A stretch of DNA of 64,000 bases, from NCBI RefSeq assembly GCF_014199945.1, contig NZ_JACHOR010000001.1, forward strand, positions 744,001 through 808,000, in the 5' to 3' direction. The stretch is from Brevundimonas variabilis. Its GTDB lineage: Bacteria > Pseudomonadota > Alphaproteobacteria > Caulobacterales > Caulobacteraceae. Positions 28,182 through 36,595 of the stretch are shown piece after piece; position 1 is the first letter of the stretch, and every line of letters starts with the position of its first letter. Position numbers and translations under genes: made by a program. The notes beneath the pieces were generated by a model that saw nothing but the letters and a program-made list of their open reading frames with translations, searched no databases and was not told the DNA's origin.

Positions 28182-29843
28182 ATGTTGGCTGTCGCTTACG
28201 CTCGCTGGAGCTCCTTGGAACAGGGCAAGGGATCGACGCTGGAGCGGCAGCTCCAAGTGGTTGAACGATATTGCGCCCAACACCAGCTCGAAATCATCGA
28301 GAGGGTCACAGATGAGGGGTCTAGCGCCTATGCGGGCACAAACGTCCAGACCGGAAACCTAGGTGAGCTCATTCGGAGGGTTGAGGCCGGAAGACTTCCC
28401 CGAGACATAACCATCGTCGTTGAACAGTTGGATCGGATCAGCAGGCTTCCACCAGCCAAGGTGATCGCTTGGATTCAGCGAGTCACTGACCTTGGTGTCT
28501 CTATCGCCACGGCAAACGACGGATACGTCATCACAGCGGAAAGCATCAGCACCAACCTGATGGGCTTCATGGGACTGGTGTTCAACTCGTTCAGGGCTCA
28601 CGAGGAAAGTCGTCACAAGAGCGAGCGTCTAGCCGCCAGCTGGAAGATTAAAAGGGATCGTCTTGGAAACGGTGACAGGCGCCCAATCACAGGCGTCTGT
28701 CCGGCTTGGTTGCGGATTGATCCAAATAAAGTGGGCTTCGAACTGATCCCCGATCGAGCAGCGATTGTGCACGAGATTTTCCAGCGTTCTGCGGACGGAG
28801 AGGGCAAGCGATCGATCACCATCGACCTAAACCGACGAGGTATCGAACCGTGGGGCAGAGGTAAGAGCCAAGCGACCGCCTGGCATTCAAGCTATGTCCA
28901 GAAAATCCTGTTCAACCCGGCTGTCATTGGCGATTTTCAGCCGCACACCAAGCCGCGAGGATCGACCCGCAGAGTTCCTCTAGGCGAACCGATATCGGGC
29001 TACTTTCCGCCGGTGGTTTCGGAAAAACTTTGGGCAACGGTGCGAGGAAGCCGGAAGGCGAGCCGCGGTAATGACGGCCAACGAGGCCAAGTCAACAATC
29101 TCCTCAGTGGGCTATGTCGATGCGGCTCTTGCGGGGGGCCCATGGTGTATCAGGTGAAAACCCACGAGGGGACAAGATTGCGTGGAGGCGTCTCGCAGCC
29201 ACAGCGCCAGGCAAGTTACCTCAGCTGTGCGCTTCGTGTTCGCGGGGGCAGCTGCGATCACGCTAACCACTATCGGTATGAACCGATCGAGAAGGGCATC
29301 GTGAGTGCCTTTCTGCATTCAGCGCTGACTGATCGATTCTTCGAAAATTCGGACGGGGCGGCCAGCCTCGTGGATGCTGAGTACCGAGCGCTGAGAGAGC
29401 TGGAGACAGCAAAAGCTCGCGCCAAGCGGATGCTCGACCTGTTCGAAGAGACTGGCGATCAAGAAGCTCGAGAGCGGTGGCTGGGAGCCCGCACAGAGAT
29501 TGAGGCGGCCGAAGCAGCAACCAATGCATTGAGAGTTCGGCTCGAACACGCCCGAGGGTCAGTGAGCCCAGAGATGCACATCAATCGGGTCGCAGCCGTT
29601 CAGGACCTACTGGATGGACCGCCATCAGATGAACGGCGAGATGCTAGAATGAGAACGGCCAGCAGCCTCCGAGAACTCATCGACCATATCGAGTTCAATG
29701 TGGCTTTGTACGTAGCGATACGAGGTGCCCCAACAGTGGTTGAGATGGACGTCACCGGTGAAATTTTAGGTGACATTACCATCCCGAACACGCCGCCGGA
29801 TGAGGCGCATGCGGCGGGGAAGCTCAAATTGCGTTGGGAATGA
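28182..29843 (+). CDS. Large serine recombinase (integrase)
   Basis: Site-specific recombinase of 553 residues. The catalytic domain begins with YARWSSLEQG, with serine 10 as the likely nucleophile, and continues through EQLDRISRLP. A recombinase domain follows (residues about 155-270, RRPITGVCPAWLRI and the YVQKILFNPAVIGDF segment). Next are a zinc ribbon (residues about 305-360, CRCGSCGGP and later SC...CDH) and a coiled coil (about 380-450) used in synapsis and directionality. Codon use has more A/T than the core genes, a sign of transfer. It sits just inside the comM break, the classical place for an integrase next to its attachment site. Confidence 0.93.
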   Translation: MLAVAYARWSSLEQGKGSTLERQLQVVERYCAQHQLEIIERVTDEGSSAYAGTNVQTGNLGELIRRVEAGRLPRDITIVVEQLDRISRLPPAKVIAWIQRVTDLGVSIATANDGYVITAESISTNLMGFMGLVFNSFRAHEESRHKSERLAASWKIKRDRLGNGDRRPITGVCPAWLRIDPNKVGFELIPDRAAIVHEIFQRSADGEGKRSITIDLNRRGIEPWGRGKSQATAWHSSYVQKILFNPAVIGDFQPHTKPRGSTRRVPLGEPISGYFPPVVSEKLWATVRGSRKASRGNDGQRGQVNNLLSGLCRCGSCGGPMVYQVKTHEGTRLRGGVSQPQRQASYLSCALRVRGGSCDHANHYRYEPIEKGIVSAFLHSALTDRFFENSDGAASLVDAEYRALRELETAKARAKRMLDLFEETGDQEARERWLGARTEIEAAEAATNALRVRLEHARGSVSPEMHINRVAAVQDLLDGPPSDERRDARMRTASSLRELIDHIEFNVALYVAIRGAPTVVEMDVTGEILGDITIPNTPPDEAHAAGKLKLRWE

Positions 29844-29891
29844 AAGGTCAGCCATCTGTCGGGAGGGACCCAAGGCTGACCTTTGAAAACA

Positions 29892-30356
29892 CTATTTGGC
29901 TTTAGCAGACTTCTTTGGTTTGAACCTGGTTTGAAGCTCTGCCGCTGCAGCAGCCAAGGTCGCATCAAAGGACCCCGTCAGCGTCTCTTGCCTTAGCGGT
30001 GGTAGAATCTGACGGAGGTCGTCAAGGGAGTTGCACACAACGGTGTCGTTCGTGCCCCTCAGTTTCAAACGCACCGCCCCATAGCGAATAGCGAAATGCA
30101 CTTTGCCGTCGGCGTCTATCGACCACCACGGCGATACCGATCGAGCATCGTGTGCCGTGACCACATCATTCGTGCCCTGCACAGTTAGTTTTCGAACCCT
30201 CGACTTCTTGTGCGTCTCACCCTGACCGATGGCGTCGATCAACTTGATTTGATCCAGCAGTCCGGCGGCCAATTTTCGACGACGCACTTGCACTGGGTCG
30301 TAGGTGGATCGGCGTTCGCCGATGGTGGCAAGATCGACATTATCCAGAACACTCAT
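29892..30356 (-). CDS. Small mobile-island protein, DUF6641-like
   Basis: Protein of 154 residues with an excellent start: GAAGGAGG followed five bases later by ATG at 30356. It has an N-terminal basic segment (VQVRRRKLAAGLLDQIKLI), a central beta-rich part with WWSIDADGKVHFAIRYGA, and a lysine-rich end. From memory this resembles the DUF6641 family often seen next to recombinases in integrated elements. Function is unknown. It is convergent with the serine recombinase (48-bp gap), consistent with being cargo of the same element. Confidence 0.75.
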   Translation of the reverse strand: MSVLDNVDLATIGERRSTYDPVQVRRRKLAAGLLDQIKLIDAIGQGETHKKSRVRKLTVQGTNDVVTAHDARSVSPWWSIDADGKVHFAIRYGAVRLKLRGTNDTVVCNSLDDLRQILPPLRQETLTGSFDATLAAAAAELQTRFKPKKSAKAK

Positions 30357-30577
30357 ATAGGCCTCCTTCAGTTCAAGAAGGCCCCTTCCGGTCAGACTCG
30401 GTGAAGGACAACGCCACACACCTCGCTCCGGGCGTTGGGTGAAGCACGCTCTTTGGGGAGGTCCGCTTATCGTTCGTGGGTCATGGTCTATTTTCGACCC
30501 ATAGGCGACGCCAAAGTCCGGCATGGATGCACGGTCAGCTCATCTGTCAGCCTGGCTTTGCCTTTAGGCCTCCGGGG

Positions 30578-32773
30578 TTACAACATCCCCAGGCTGAGCA
30601 GCCAATCCCTGACCTGGTCCGGCCAGTCCGTCGTGATGTGATCGGTCGTCGGCCGCATTCCGAAGGCATGGCCGCCCTCGGCATAGACACGCAGGTCCAC
30701 CGGCACACCTGCATCGTTGAGTGCCAGTGCATAGGCCATTGGCTGGCGGATATCGTCCACGGGGTCATCCATCGCGTGGATGATAAGCGTCGGTGGTGCC
30801 TGTGCGCTGACCTGAACCCAGGGCTGAAGCTGAAGGTTGTTCCTGCCTTTGCTATTGTCCAGCATACGGGCGGTATAGGCCACAATCGCGAAGTCGGGAC
30901 GTGATGACTGCTCGTCTGCTGCATCAGTCCGCGGGTAAGTCCGCTCAACGGTGTTGCTCATGTTAGCAACGAGATAGGCTCCGGCTGAGAAACCAATCAC
31001 GCCGATCTTCTGCGGGTCGATACCGTAGGTGGAGGCGCGCTGCCGGAGCAACGACATTGCGCGCTGGGCGTCTTCGAGGCCCAGCAATACCTCCGGTCGC
31101 CGTTGTCTGCCGTTCTCCTGTGGCCAGACCTGCGGCGTGCGGTACTTCAGCACCGCGCATGTCATCCCCTGCTGGACAACCCAGTCACAGATCTCGGTGC
31201 CTTCCAGATCCATGGCGACGGCGTAAAATCCGCCGCCTGGCAGGACAAGCATGGCGGCCCCGGTGTTTTGGCTCCGCGGTCGGTAAATCGTCATGGTGGG
31301 CCGAGTGACATAAGTCGCCCAATGCCATTTCCGACCGCCTACAGTCGGGGAACCATTGCCCGTCGCTTCAGGCCTGTCGCCACTATCGGGTTTGGCCAAG
31401 GCCACAGCGGTGGGCCACAGCGGCACCTGCTCACCGTCCGGGCCCGGTTGCCATACACCTACCTGCTCGACCTTTGGCACCTCGGTTCTTGCGGAAGATA
31501 ATCCTGTGTTGGCGGATGGAAGCGTTACCTCTGCTGTTGCGCCCTCAGGCTCCGTCACCTGACCACAAGCGACCAGAGCAAAAGCAAAGGCGACCGGCAG
31601 GCTGCGCAAGAGTGAGGCCTGCAAGGCGGCCGGCTTGGCGAAGCGATCGACGCAGTCATTACGGGGCGTGAATGTCTTCGTCGTTTGAGGGCTGGTGGCA
31701 GAGGCGGGCCGCCTGGATGGTGCCGTCTTGCCGGGGAGGGCGAGGGTCGAGAGCAGGTAGCCGACGATGGCACTGCCCCCATAGGCGATCAAAGGGACGG
31801 GTTCGGTTCCGAAAATGGCTGCGGCAACGAGAGCCAGCCAGGTCGCGCCGAAGGTAGCGTGGGCCGCACGGGCTTGCCGACGGCGGCATAGGCCCAGGAT
31901 TGCCGGAAGCAGAAGCAGAACCGTTCCACTCCAGACGGCGAGGGCTGCGATCGGGCTGGATAAGGACGCGGTGCGGAATACGTCGTTGACGAACGGCGTG
32001 GCCGCGACCTCGCCGGACCGCAGTTCCGTCAGGATGAAACAGGCGAGGGCGACGGCCAGCAGCACCCATGCCGGTCGGTCCGGCTTCATCAGTGTTGCCA
32101 CAGCGGCGGCCGCCAGCAGGGCACTTGCCATGGCGGGGTCGGGCTGCAGGCCGAGGGCGATGGCCCCGAGGACAAGGCCGGTCGTCGTCAGGATGTCGCG
32201 CGATCCTGCGAACGCCACCAGCAGGAAGGGGAGACCGATCAGACCGGGCTGGAGCACTACGTCGCCCAGGGACACCCACCGTCGGGCACCCTCCGCAGCA
32301 TCTCCCAGAGCCGCCGTCAGCAGGAGCGCCAGACCCACAGTGATGGAGACAACCCCGATAAACGGGGCCTCGACCGGGTCCTTGCGCCGGAAGGGCAGGA
32401 CAATGATCAGCCCGGCGATCAGGGCCGTCAGGTTCAGGATCACGTACCGGCCCGGCGCGCCCGCTGCGGACAGGAACAGGAGGCCGAGGCTCGCCGCCGC
32501 GACAGCACAGGCCAGAGCCACGTCGCGCGACGCCCACCGGTCTTGACGGGGTTGGGTCTGGGCCGGATCGATGTCCGGCGGGGACACGGCGGATCGCAGG
32601 GCATGGGCGAGGGCATGGCCAAGGATCCAGCCGCTGCAGCCGAGCGCGAAGGCAAGGGCTGCGCCCGGTGACCGGATCGACGCGGCCTCCTGCGCCATGG
32701 CCTCGCCCCAGTCCCTGAGGCGCGGGGCGAGGAGGCTGCAGGCGAGGCGCAGGAGCCGTTCGGCGAGGGTCAT
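30578..32773 (-). CDS. Membrane protein fused to an alpha/beta-hydrolase (esterase) domain
   Basis: One open frame of 731 residues. The ATG at 32773 overlaps the padR stop as ATGA. Residues about 1-350 are a polytopic membrane domain of nine or ten helices, starting with a PadR-partner-like MTLAERLLRLACSLL. Residues about 365-400 are hydrophilic with TPRNDCVDRFAKPAA, then comes LPVAFAFALVACGQ, which looks like a lipoprotein signal. From about 440 on is an acetyl-xylan-esterase-type hydrolase with GFSAG (nucleophile serine), MDDPVDD (acid) and GGHAFGM (histidine). This may be a fusion of two once-separate genes. If translated as one, the hydrolase should face the periplasm. Confidence 0.8.
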   Translation of the reverse strand: MTLAERLLRLACSLLAPRLRDWGEAMAQEAASIRSPGAALAFALGCSGWILGHALAHALRSAVSPPDIDPAQTQPRQDRWASRDVALACAVAAASLGLLFLSAAGAPGRYVILNLTALIAGLIIVLPFRRKDPVEAPFIGVVSITVGLALLLTAALGDAAEGARRWVSLGDVVLQPGLIGLPFLLVAFAGSRDILTTTGLVLGAIALGLQPDPAMASALLAAAAVATLMKPDRPAWVLLAVALACFILTELRSGEVAATPFVNDVFRTASLSSPIAALAVWSGTVLLLLPAILGLCRRRQARAAHATFGATWLALVAAAIFGTEPVPLIAYGGSAIVGYLLSTLALPGKTAPSRRPASATSPQTTKTFTPRNDCVDRFAKPAALQASLLRSLPVAFAFALVACGQVTEPEGATAEVTLPSANTGLSSARTEVPKVEQVGVWQPGPDGEQVPLWPTAVALAKPDSGDRPEATGNGSPTVGGRKWHWATYVTRPTMTIYRPRSQNTGAAMLVLPGGGFYAVAMDLEGTEICDWVVQQGMTCAVLKYRTPQVWPQENGRQRRPEVLLGLEDAQRAMSLLRQRASTYGIDPQKIGVIGFSAGAYLVANMSNTVERTYPRTDAADEQSSRPDFAIVAYTARMLDNSKGRNNLQLQPWVQVSAQAPPTLIIHAMDDPVDDIRQPMAYALALNDAGVPVDLRVYAEGGHAFGMRPTTDHITTDWPDQVRDWLLSLGML

Positions 32774-33072
32774 GCGGGGCGTTCGACCGGCGCGGGGCTG
32801 GCCGGGACCAGCGGGGGGTTTTCTGACGCCAGACGGTGGCCCGTGGCCGTGAGCCTGTAGACATGGCGCGGCGGTCGTCCGGGCTCGGCCGGCAGCCATT
32901 GCGCCTCCAGATGCTGTTGCTCCTCGAGGCGGATCAGCAGGGGATAGAGAGTGCCGGATTTGACCCCCGCCTTGCGGCAGAGGTCATAACCATAGGACCA
33001 GCCGGACCCGGCCTCGGCGAGCAGAAACAGGATCGACCGGGCAGCGGGTGACAGGGATCGGGGGCGGGTCAT
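32770..33072 (-). CDS. PadR-family transcriptional regulator
   Basis: Repressor of 100 residues with the PadR winged helix: ILFLLAEAGSGWSYGYDLCRKAG, then GTLYPLLIRLEEQQHLEAQW and the RHVYRLTATG wing. The short C-terminus lacks the large effector domain, as in the s2 PadR subfamily. Its TGA overlaps the membrane-protein start, so the two are one operon. Two 22-bp operator-like elements sit directly in front of the gene. Such PadR-membrane protein pairs are usually autoregulated. Confidence 0.9.
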   Translation of the reverse strand: MTRPRSLSPAARSILFLLAEAGSGWSYGYDLCRKAGVKSGTLYPLLIRLEEQQHLEAQWLPAEPGRPPRHVYRLTATGHRLASENPPLVPASPAPVERPA

Positions 33073-33074
33073 GG

Positions 33075-33140
33075 CTCTAAATCTACCTAGGTCGAGACCA
33101 AGTCAATCTGCGCCTTGACTCTAAATCTATATAAGTAGAG
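33075..33140. promoter_or_regulatory. Pair of 22-bp PadR-type operators
   Basis: Two copies of an imperfect palindrome at 33075-33096 and 33119-33140, both beginning CTCTAAATCTA and ending in GAG, lie 44 bp apart centre to centre (about four helical turns). The right copy closes with TAGAG, making matched arms CTCTA/TAGAG. They fill the gap between padR and the divergent esterase gene, so PadR probably controls both sides. Confidence 0.75.
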
Positions 33141-33201
33141 TTATTGAGGAGGCGACAATCTGTCGTCGCCTATCCACCTCCAATGCCCGGAGCGCTGACC
33201 C

Positions 33202-34107
33202 ATGGCCCTACGTCTTCCCCGCCTGTCCCGCAGCCAATGGATCTTGGGTCTGGCAGCGCTGGTCCTGGTCGGCCTGCTGCATCAGGGCTGGACGCGAATG
33301 ACCCGTCCGTGGGGGAGCCAGGCGGTCGTGTTCGACGCAGCCGACCAGACCTGTGGGGCGTCGGGTGAACTGCGCTACTGCATCTATCGGGCGAAACAGG
33401 GGGCGAATGGCGACGTCCTCTACCATCTGCATGGTCGCGGTCTGGACGAGCGGATCTGGAATGACGACACCTATCTGACGGCCATGCTGCAGGCACAGTG
33501 GCGCGATCGCGGGACTCCGCCGCCGACGGTAGTCAGCCTGTCCTACGGGCCGGACTGGCTTCTGACACCGGCGGGCCAGCGACCGCAAAGCGGCCTTCTG
33601 GACGACATGATGCGTCGCCTGCCCGGGATAGAGGCGCGGACCGGCACGCCCCGTCGCCGGATGCTGATGGGCGAGTCCATGGGAGGGCTGAATGTCCTGA
33701 TCGCTGGCCTGTCGGAGCCCCAGGCATTCGACCGGATCGCGGCCCTGTGCCCGGGCGTCTATGTCGACTCGCCGTTCGGCACGTTGACCTCAATGCGGGC
33801 AGCGATCGAGCGCACGGGTGCCGATCCGGAGCGCGCGTTCGCGATCTGGTGGCTGGCACGGACCTACTTGGCGGACGAAGCCGAATGGCGGCGCGTCTCG
33901 CCGCTCTCTCTCATCGAACGGGCCGGACCCGACCATCCCGCCCTGTATCTGTCCAATGGCCTCTATGACGCGTTCGGCAACTATGAGGGCATCCGGATGC
34001 TGGCTGACCGTGCGGCGAAGCTGGGGGTGCGCACCGAATGGCACCCGCTATATGGCGGTCACTGCGCCACCGATATCACCTCGCTTGCAAAGTTCCTGAC
34101 GGACTGA
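33202..34107 (+). CDS. Membrane-anchored esterase of the S-formylglutathione hydrolase / esterase D fold
   Basis: Protein of 301 residues with a GGAG site before the ATG. An N-terminal hydrophobic segment (WILGLAALVLVGLLHQ) is an anchor or signal. The alpha/beta hydrolase core shows the oxyanion region YHLHGRGLDE, the nucleophile in GESMGG, an aspartate in SNGLYDAFGN and the histidine in GGHCATD. The substrate is probably an acyl ester outside the cytoplasm. It is divergent from padR across the operator pair, which suggests joint control with the fused esterase on the other side. Confidence 0.85.
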   Translation: MALRLPRLSRSQWILGLAALVLVGLLHQGWTRMTRPWGSQAVVFDAADQTCGASGELRYCIYRAKQGANGDVLYHLHGRGLDERIWNDDTYLTAMLQAQWRDRGTPPPTVVSLSYGPDWLLTPAGQRPQSGLLDDMMRRLPGIEARTGTPRRRMLMGESMGGLNVLIAGLSEPQAFDRIAALCPGVYVDSPFGTLTSMRAAIERTGADPERAFAIWWLARTYLADEAEWRRVSPLSLIERAGPDHPALYLSNGLYDAFGNYEGIRMLADRAAKLGVRTEWHPLYGGHCATDITSLAKFLTD

Positions 34108-34230
34108 CCCTCAAGTCGTCCATGGCCGGCGGAGGGCGATCGTTCTTTGATGGTCGAGGTCAGTTCATGGCCAGGTCCCGGGCAGAAGGTCGGCCCGGTT
34201 AGGCAATGGGCATCTATCTTCGGGTCCGCG

Positions 34231-34310
34231 ATCCACCCATAGCGGCGGTTCAGAAGGTCCGGCTCCGGGCATAGGATCGAATGTCCGTTTTCTGCCTGCT
34301 AGGTCATGTC
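34231..34310 (-). repeat. Dispersed 80-bp repeat, copy 1 (inverted)
   Basis: Read on the minus strand it runs GACATGACCTAGCAGGC, AAAACGGACATTCGATC, GCCCGGAGCCGGACCTTC, then CCGCCGCTATGGGTGGAT. Over its full length it matches the copies at 37799-37880 and 63359-63437 with scattered substitutions. Confidence 0.9.
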
Positions 34311-34413
34311 AGAACCCGACCCGTTGCGGACATTTGCAGCCCGCAGTTCTTGCCTCCGAGCGTGGCTCTCAGGGGGCGGTCCCGCCCCATCTGATGGTGC
34401 GATCCCATAGCGG

Positions 34414-34541
34414 GTTGGGCGGCCCGGCCCTATTGTTCCGCACAGATGCCGGGCCACCCCCTCACTGGACGAGGCTGGGCACACCACCTAGTGAGGCCGA
34501 TTCAAGTCGCTTACCGACGGTATGTTCCCTGAGAACGAGTG
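34414..34541. repeat. 128-bp structured repeat, copy A (candidate ncRNA)
   Basis: About 80% identical by eye to 41814-41941. Its left end can fold as GGGCGGCCCGG with CCGGGCCACCC, and a second hairpin has arms CTCACT and AGTGAG. The right end TATGTTCCCTGAGAACGAGTG is the best conserved part. No coding frame is conserved between the copies. Confidence 0.75.
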
Positions 34542-34710
34542 ACGGCTCTGCAACTATCAGTTGTTGCAATGCTACGCGCGCGAAAACATCCTCGCTCAAC
34601 CTGTGCCTTACGGAGTCGTCGATCATGGTCTAGCTATTTGCTGCCGTCTTCCTGTCACATGCGGTGCCAATCTGTGTTCATACTGAGCCACCGCCTAACC
34701 AGGTAGAATG

Positions 34711-34806
34711 TCAGCGTGGCCCAGACCAAACCACCCATGCGGCCGCCACGACCAGAAGCACCGTGATGACCATGAGCAGGGCTCGTCCTAGGTGTGTTGT
34801 GGTCAT
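34711..34806 (-). CDS. 31-residue single-pass membrane microprotein, copy 1
   Basis: Short frame beginning MTTTHLGRALLMVITVLL and ending WSGPR, with one transmembrane helix. A second intact copy at 58368-58463 differs at about five residues, mostly conservative, which argues for a real product. The frame stays open upstream to an ATG at 34932, and the similarity with copy 2 continues about 40 codons upstream, so the real protein may be up to 73 residues. No clear ribosome site was seen at either start. Function unknown. Confidence 0.55.
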   Translation of the reverse strand: MTTTHLGRALLMVITVLLVVAAAWVVWSGPR

Positions 34807-34837
34807 CGACGTGAAGGTGGCCTGTCCCTGTTTGGTT

Positions 34838-34865
34838 GCGTCGAGCGTCGAGCGTCGAGCGTCGA
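34838..34865. repeat. Four tandem copies of a 7-bp unit
   Basis: GCGTCGA is repeated four times without interruption just upstream of microprotein copy 1. The equivalent place near copy 2 (about 58497) has a single unit, so the array is a local expansion. Confidence 0.9.
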
Positions 34866-34988
34866 GCTCAGCATCAAGCTGATATGTCCGTTCGCCCACA
34901 CAGGAACGGCGGTCATCGGGCGCCGTTAGCAATATGGCGAGGGGGCCTTCCTCTCAGCCTTTCGCTAGTAGCCAACGAATGAAGTCAG

Positions 34989-35018
34989 CCCCTCGGCCTT
35001 CGGGTCGGGGGGTTTTCT
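34989..35018 (+). terminator. Strong rho-independent terminator without an upstream gene
   Basis: A 10-bp stem (CCCCTCGGCC with GGTCGGGGGG, two G-U pairs), a TTCG tetraloop and a TTTT run. The nearest plus-strand gene ends at 34107, 880 bp away, so the terminator may end an unannotated small RNA. Confidence 0.8.
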
Positions 35019-35130
35019 TGCTGTTTGGAACAACGGTGTCCGAAACGCGTTAGTTCGTTGCATAGCCAGATGCCAGCGAGGCACCCCGGCAAACTGGGCC
35101 TCGCAGCTAAGACAAGGATCCTGCCGACGT

Positions 35131-35346
35131 TCATCGGGCGCCAGGGTGTTCCGCTCTCAAGGCATCGATCAGCTTTTCGAGGTGCTCGATCCGATCCTTG
35201 GCAGCACTGCGCTCAGCATCTGTTATGTCGATTGAGCAAACCGCGATCCGAAGGCCAGTCGCGTCGAGGAAGTCCAACGTCCTCTGACATTGCTCGATCG
35301 AGCTTCGCCAGAGCGCGATCAACTCGCTTTGAAGGGTCTTTTCCAT
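35131..35346 (-). CDS. Small helical protein of unknown function
   Basis: Frame of 71 residues, MEKTLQSELIALWRSSIEQC at the start and a helical, charge-rich end (AAKDRIEHLEKLIDALRAEH). Codon third positions are G/C-rich in spite of a lower-GC surrounding, which supports coding. The ribosome site is weak. It lies downstream of the BLUF gene in the same direction, about 170 bp away. Not recognised. Confidence 0.5.
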   Translation of the reverse strand: MEKTLQSELIALWRSSIEQCQRTLDFLDATGLRIAVCSIDITDAERSAAKDRIEHLEKLIDALRAEHPGAR

Positions 35347-35513
35347 GCGCGGGGGTGTACCGACAAAAAAAGTCAGTTGCTACCTTTTGACGCGCCCACG
35401 CCTTTCGAAACTTGCACGCATGAGTCGTCGCCTCGCGGCGCACACCCAGTCCCATGCGCCTTGAGCGTCGGCTGTCCCGCAGCCGCCAGCAGCTTGCGCG
35501 ACAGGATACGCCG

Positions 35514-35933
35514 TCACATCAGCGTGTAGAAGCCAGCACTCTTTTCGACAAGCGCCAGCATGATTGCGGTGATCTGCGAACCGCTGCCGACGTCGTTGAT
35601 TATCCGAAGCGATTGTTGGTGAAGCGGTGCCAGGTCCGGCCTGGCCATAGTCCATCCAGTAAAAAGCCTGGATGGCGTGAGCCACTGCCCGATTGTGGCC
35701 ATGTCGGCGTGGCGCTCATCCAGAGCGAGCCGTCCCATAAGAGACTGGACCTTAGATTTCTCGCCTTCGATTACCTGGACAAAATGACCGTCGGGATGCG
35801 CCAGGCAACCTGTAAGTTTGTCTCGGCGATTGTTTTTGTGTGCTGCCCTGAAGATCTTATCAAGCTCTTCGACATTGTCAGGATGTAGCGTCGACCGACT
35901 TCGGTAAACCACTCGCAGAAGTTCGGATGCCAT
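35514..35933 (-). CDS. BLUF-domain blue-light photoreceptor
   Basis: Stand-alone FAD-binding BLUF protein of 139 residues. The key residues are present: Tyr10 in RVVYRS, the Asn in AHKNNRRDKLTGCL, Gln53 in GHFVQVIEGE, and the Trp-Met pair in FTGWTMA. The D-E-R-H motif (LDERHADM) is also typical. There is no output domain beyond a short helical C-terminus, so it must signal by protein contact. A single-domain response regulator is encoded divergently 245 bp away and is a plausible but unproved partner. The ribosome site is weak. Confidence 0.9.
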   Translation of the reverse strand: MASELLRVVYRSRSTLHPDNVEELDKIFRAAHKNNRRDKLTGCLAHPDGHFVQVIEGEKSKVQSLMGRLALDERHADMATIGQWLTPSRLFTGWTMARPDLAPLHQQSLRIINDVGSGSQITAIMLALVEKSAGFYTLM

Positions 35934-36178
35934 TTATTTGAGGTACTTTGGAGCGCTGCGCTCTAGCGCCAAAAGCGCCTCGCCGGGCTGATTGTCTACA
36001 CATTTCTTGGTGTCGGATATTACTGATCAAAAGTTATGCGGCCCGGCTAGTTAGCTTTTTTAACTGGTGCCGTTCGGCCAACCTGACAGACCTAAAGACG
36101 CTGCGACACAGCGGCACCTTTTGGTACGCAACCGGACAGTTTTAAGCGACTTCCGGTTCGCCTGCGGAGTTCTTGAAC

Positions 36179-36559
36179 ATGGACAAGTTGACGGTTCTCG
36201 TGATCGACGACGAGCACCTAATTGCCCTGTTGGTCGAGACTGCATTGGTTGAGGCTGGGTTTGCTGTAGTCGTAGAGCACGACGTTGCTTCAGGCATTGC
36301 CCGCATCGAGACTTTGGGTCCACGCTTGTCCGCTTTAGTGACGGATATCCGTATTGGATCAGGATCAGGATGGGATGTGGCGAGGCACGCGCGCGGGGTG
36401 ACTCACGATTTGCCGGTCGTCTATATGTCGGCCGACAGCGTGCGCGAGTGGGCTATCCGGGGCGTGCCAGAAAGCGTGATGATCCAAAAGCCGTTTGCGG
36501 TAGCGCAGATTGTTGCGGCCGTCACAACGCTTCTAAACTCTTGCAGGCCACTAGTCTGA
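36179..36559 (+). CDS. Single-domain response regulator
   Basis: Receiver domain of 126 residues with no output. The acidic pair in VIDDEH, the acceptor aspartate in LVTDIRIGSG, the switch serine in VYMSAD and the lysine in IQKPF are present. The FixJ/CpdR-like DIRIG motif replaces the usual DxxMP. I start at ATG 36179 because GGAG lies nine bases upstream; a TTG two codons earlier is too close to the site. It is divergent from the BLUF gene. Confidence 0.88.
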   Translation: MDKLTVLVIDDEHLIALLVETALVEAGFAVVVEHDVASGIARIETLGPRLSALVTDIRIGSGSGWDVARHARGVTHDLPVVYMSADSVREWAIRGVPESVMIQKPFAVAQIVAAVTTLLNSCRPLV

Positions 36560-36595
36560 ACGTCTCCACGTTACGACACTAGCGCTTTTTTTGCG

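Larger units (their letters stand above)
34108..34710. other. Non-coding stretch holding two dispersed repeats
   Basis: No credible gene. It contains an 80-bp repeat copy (34231-34310) and the first 128-bp structured element (34414-34541), listed separately. Short open frames here have no ribosome site or codon bias. Confidence 0.6.
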
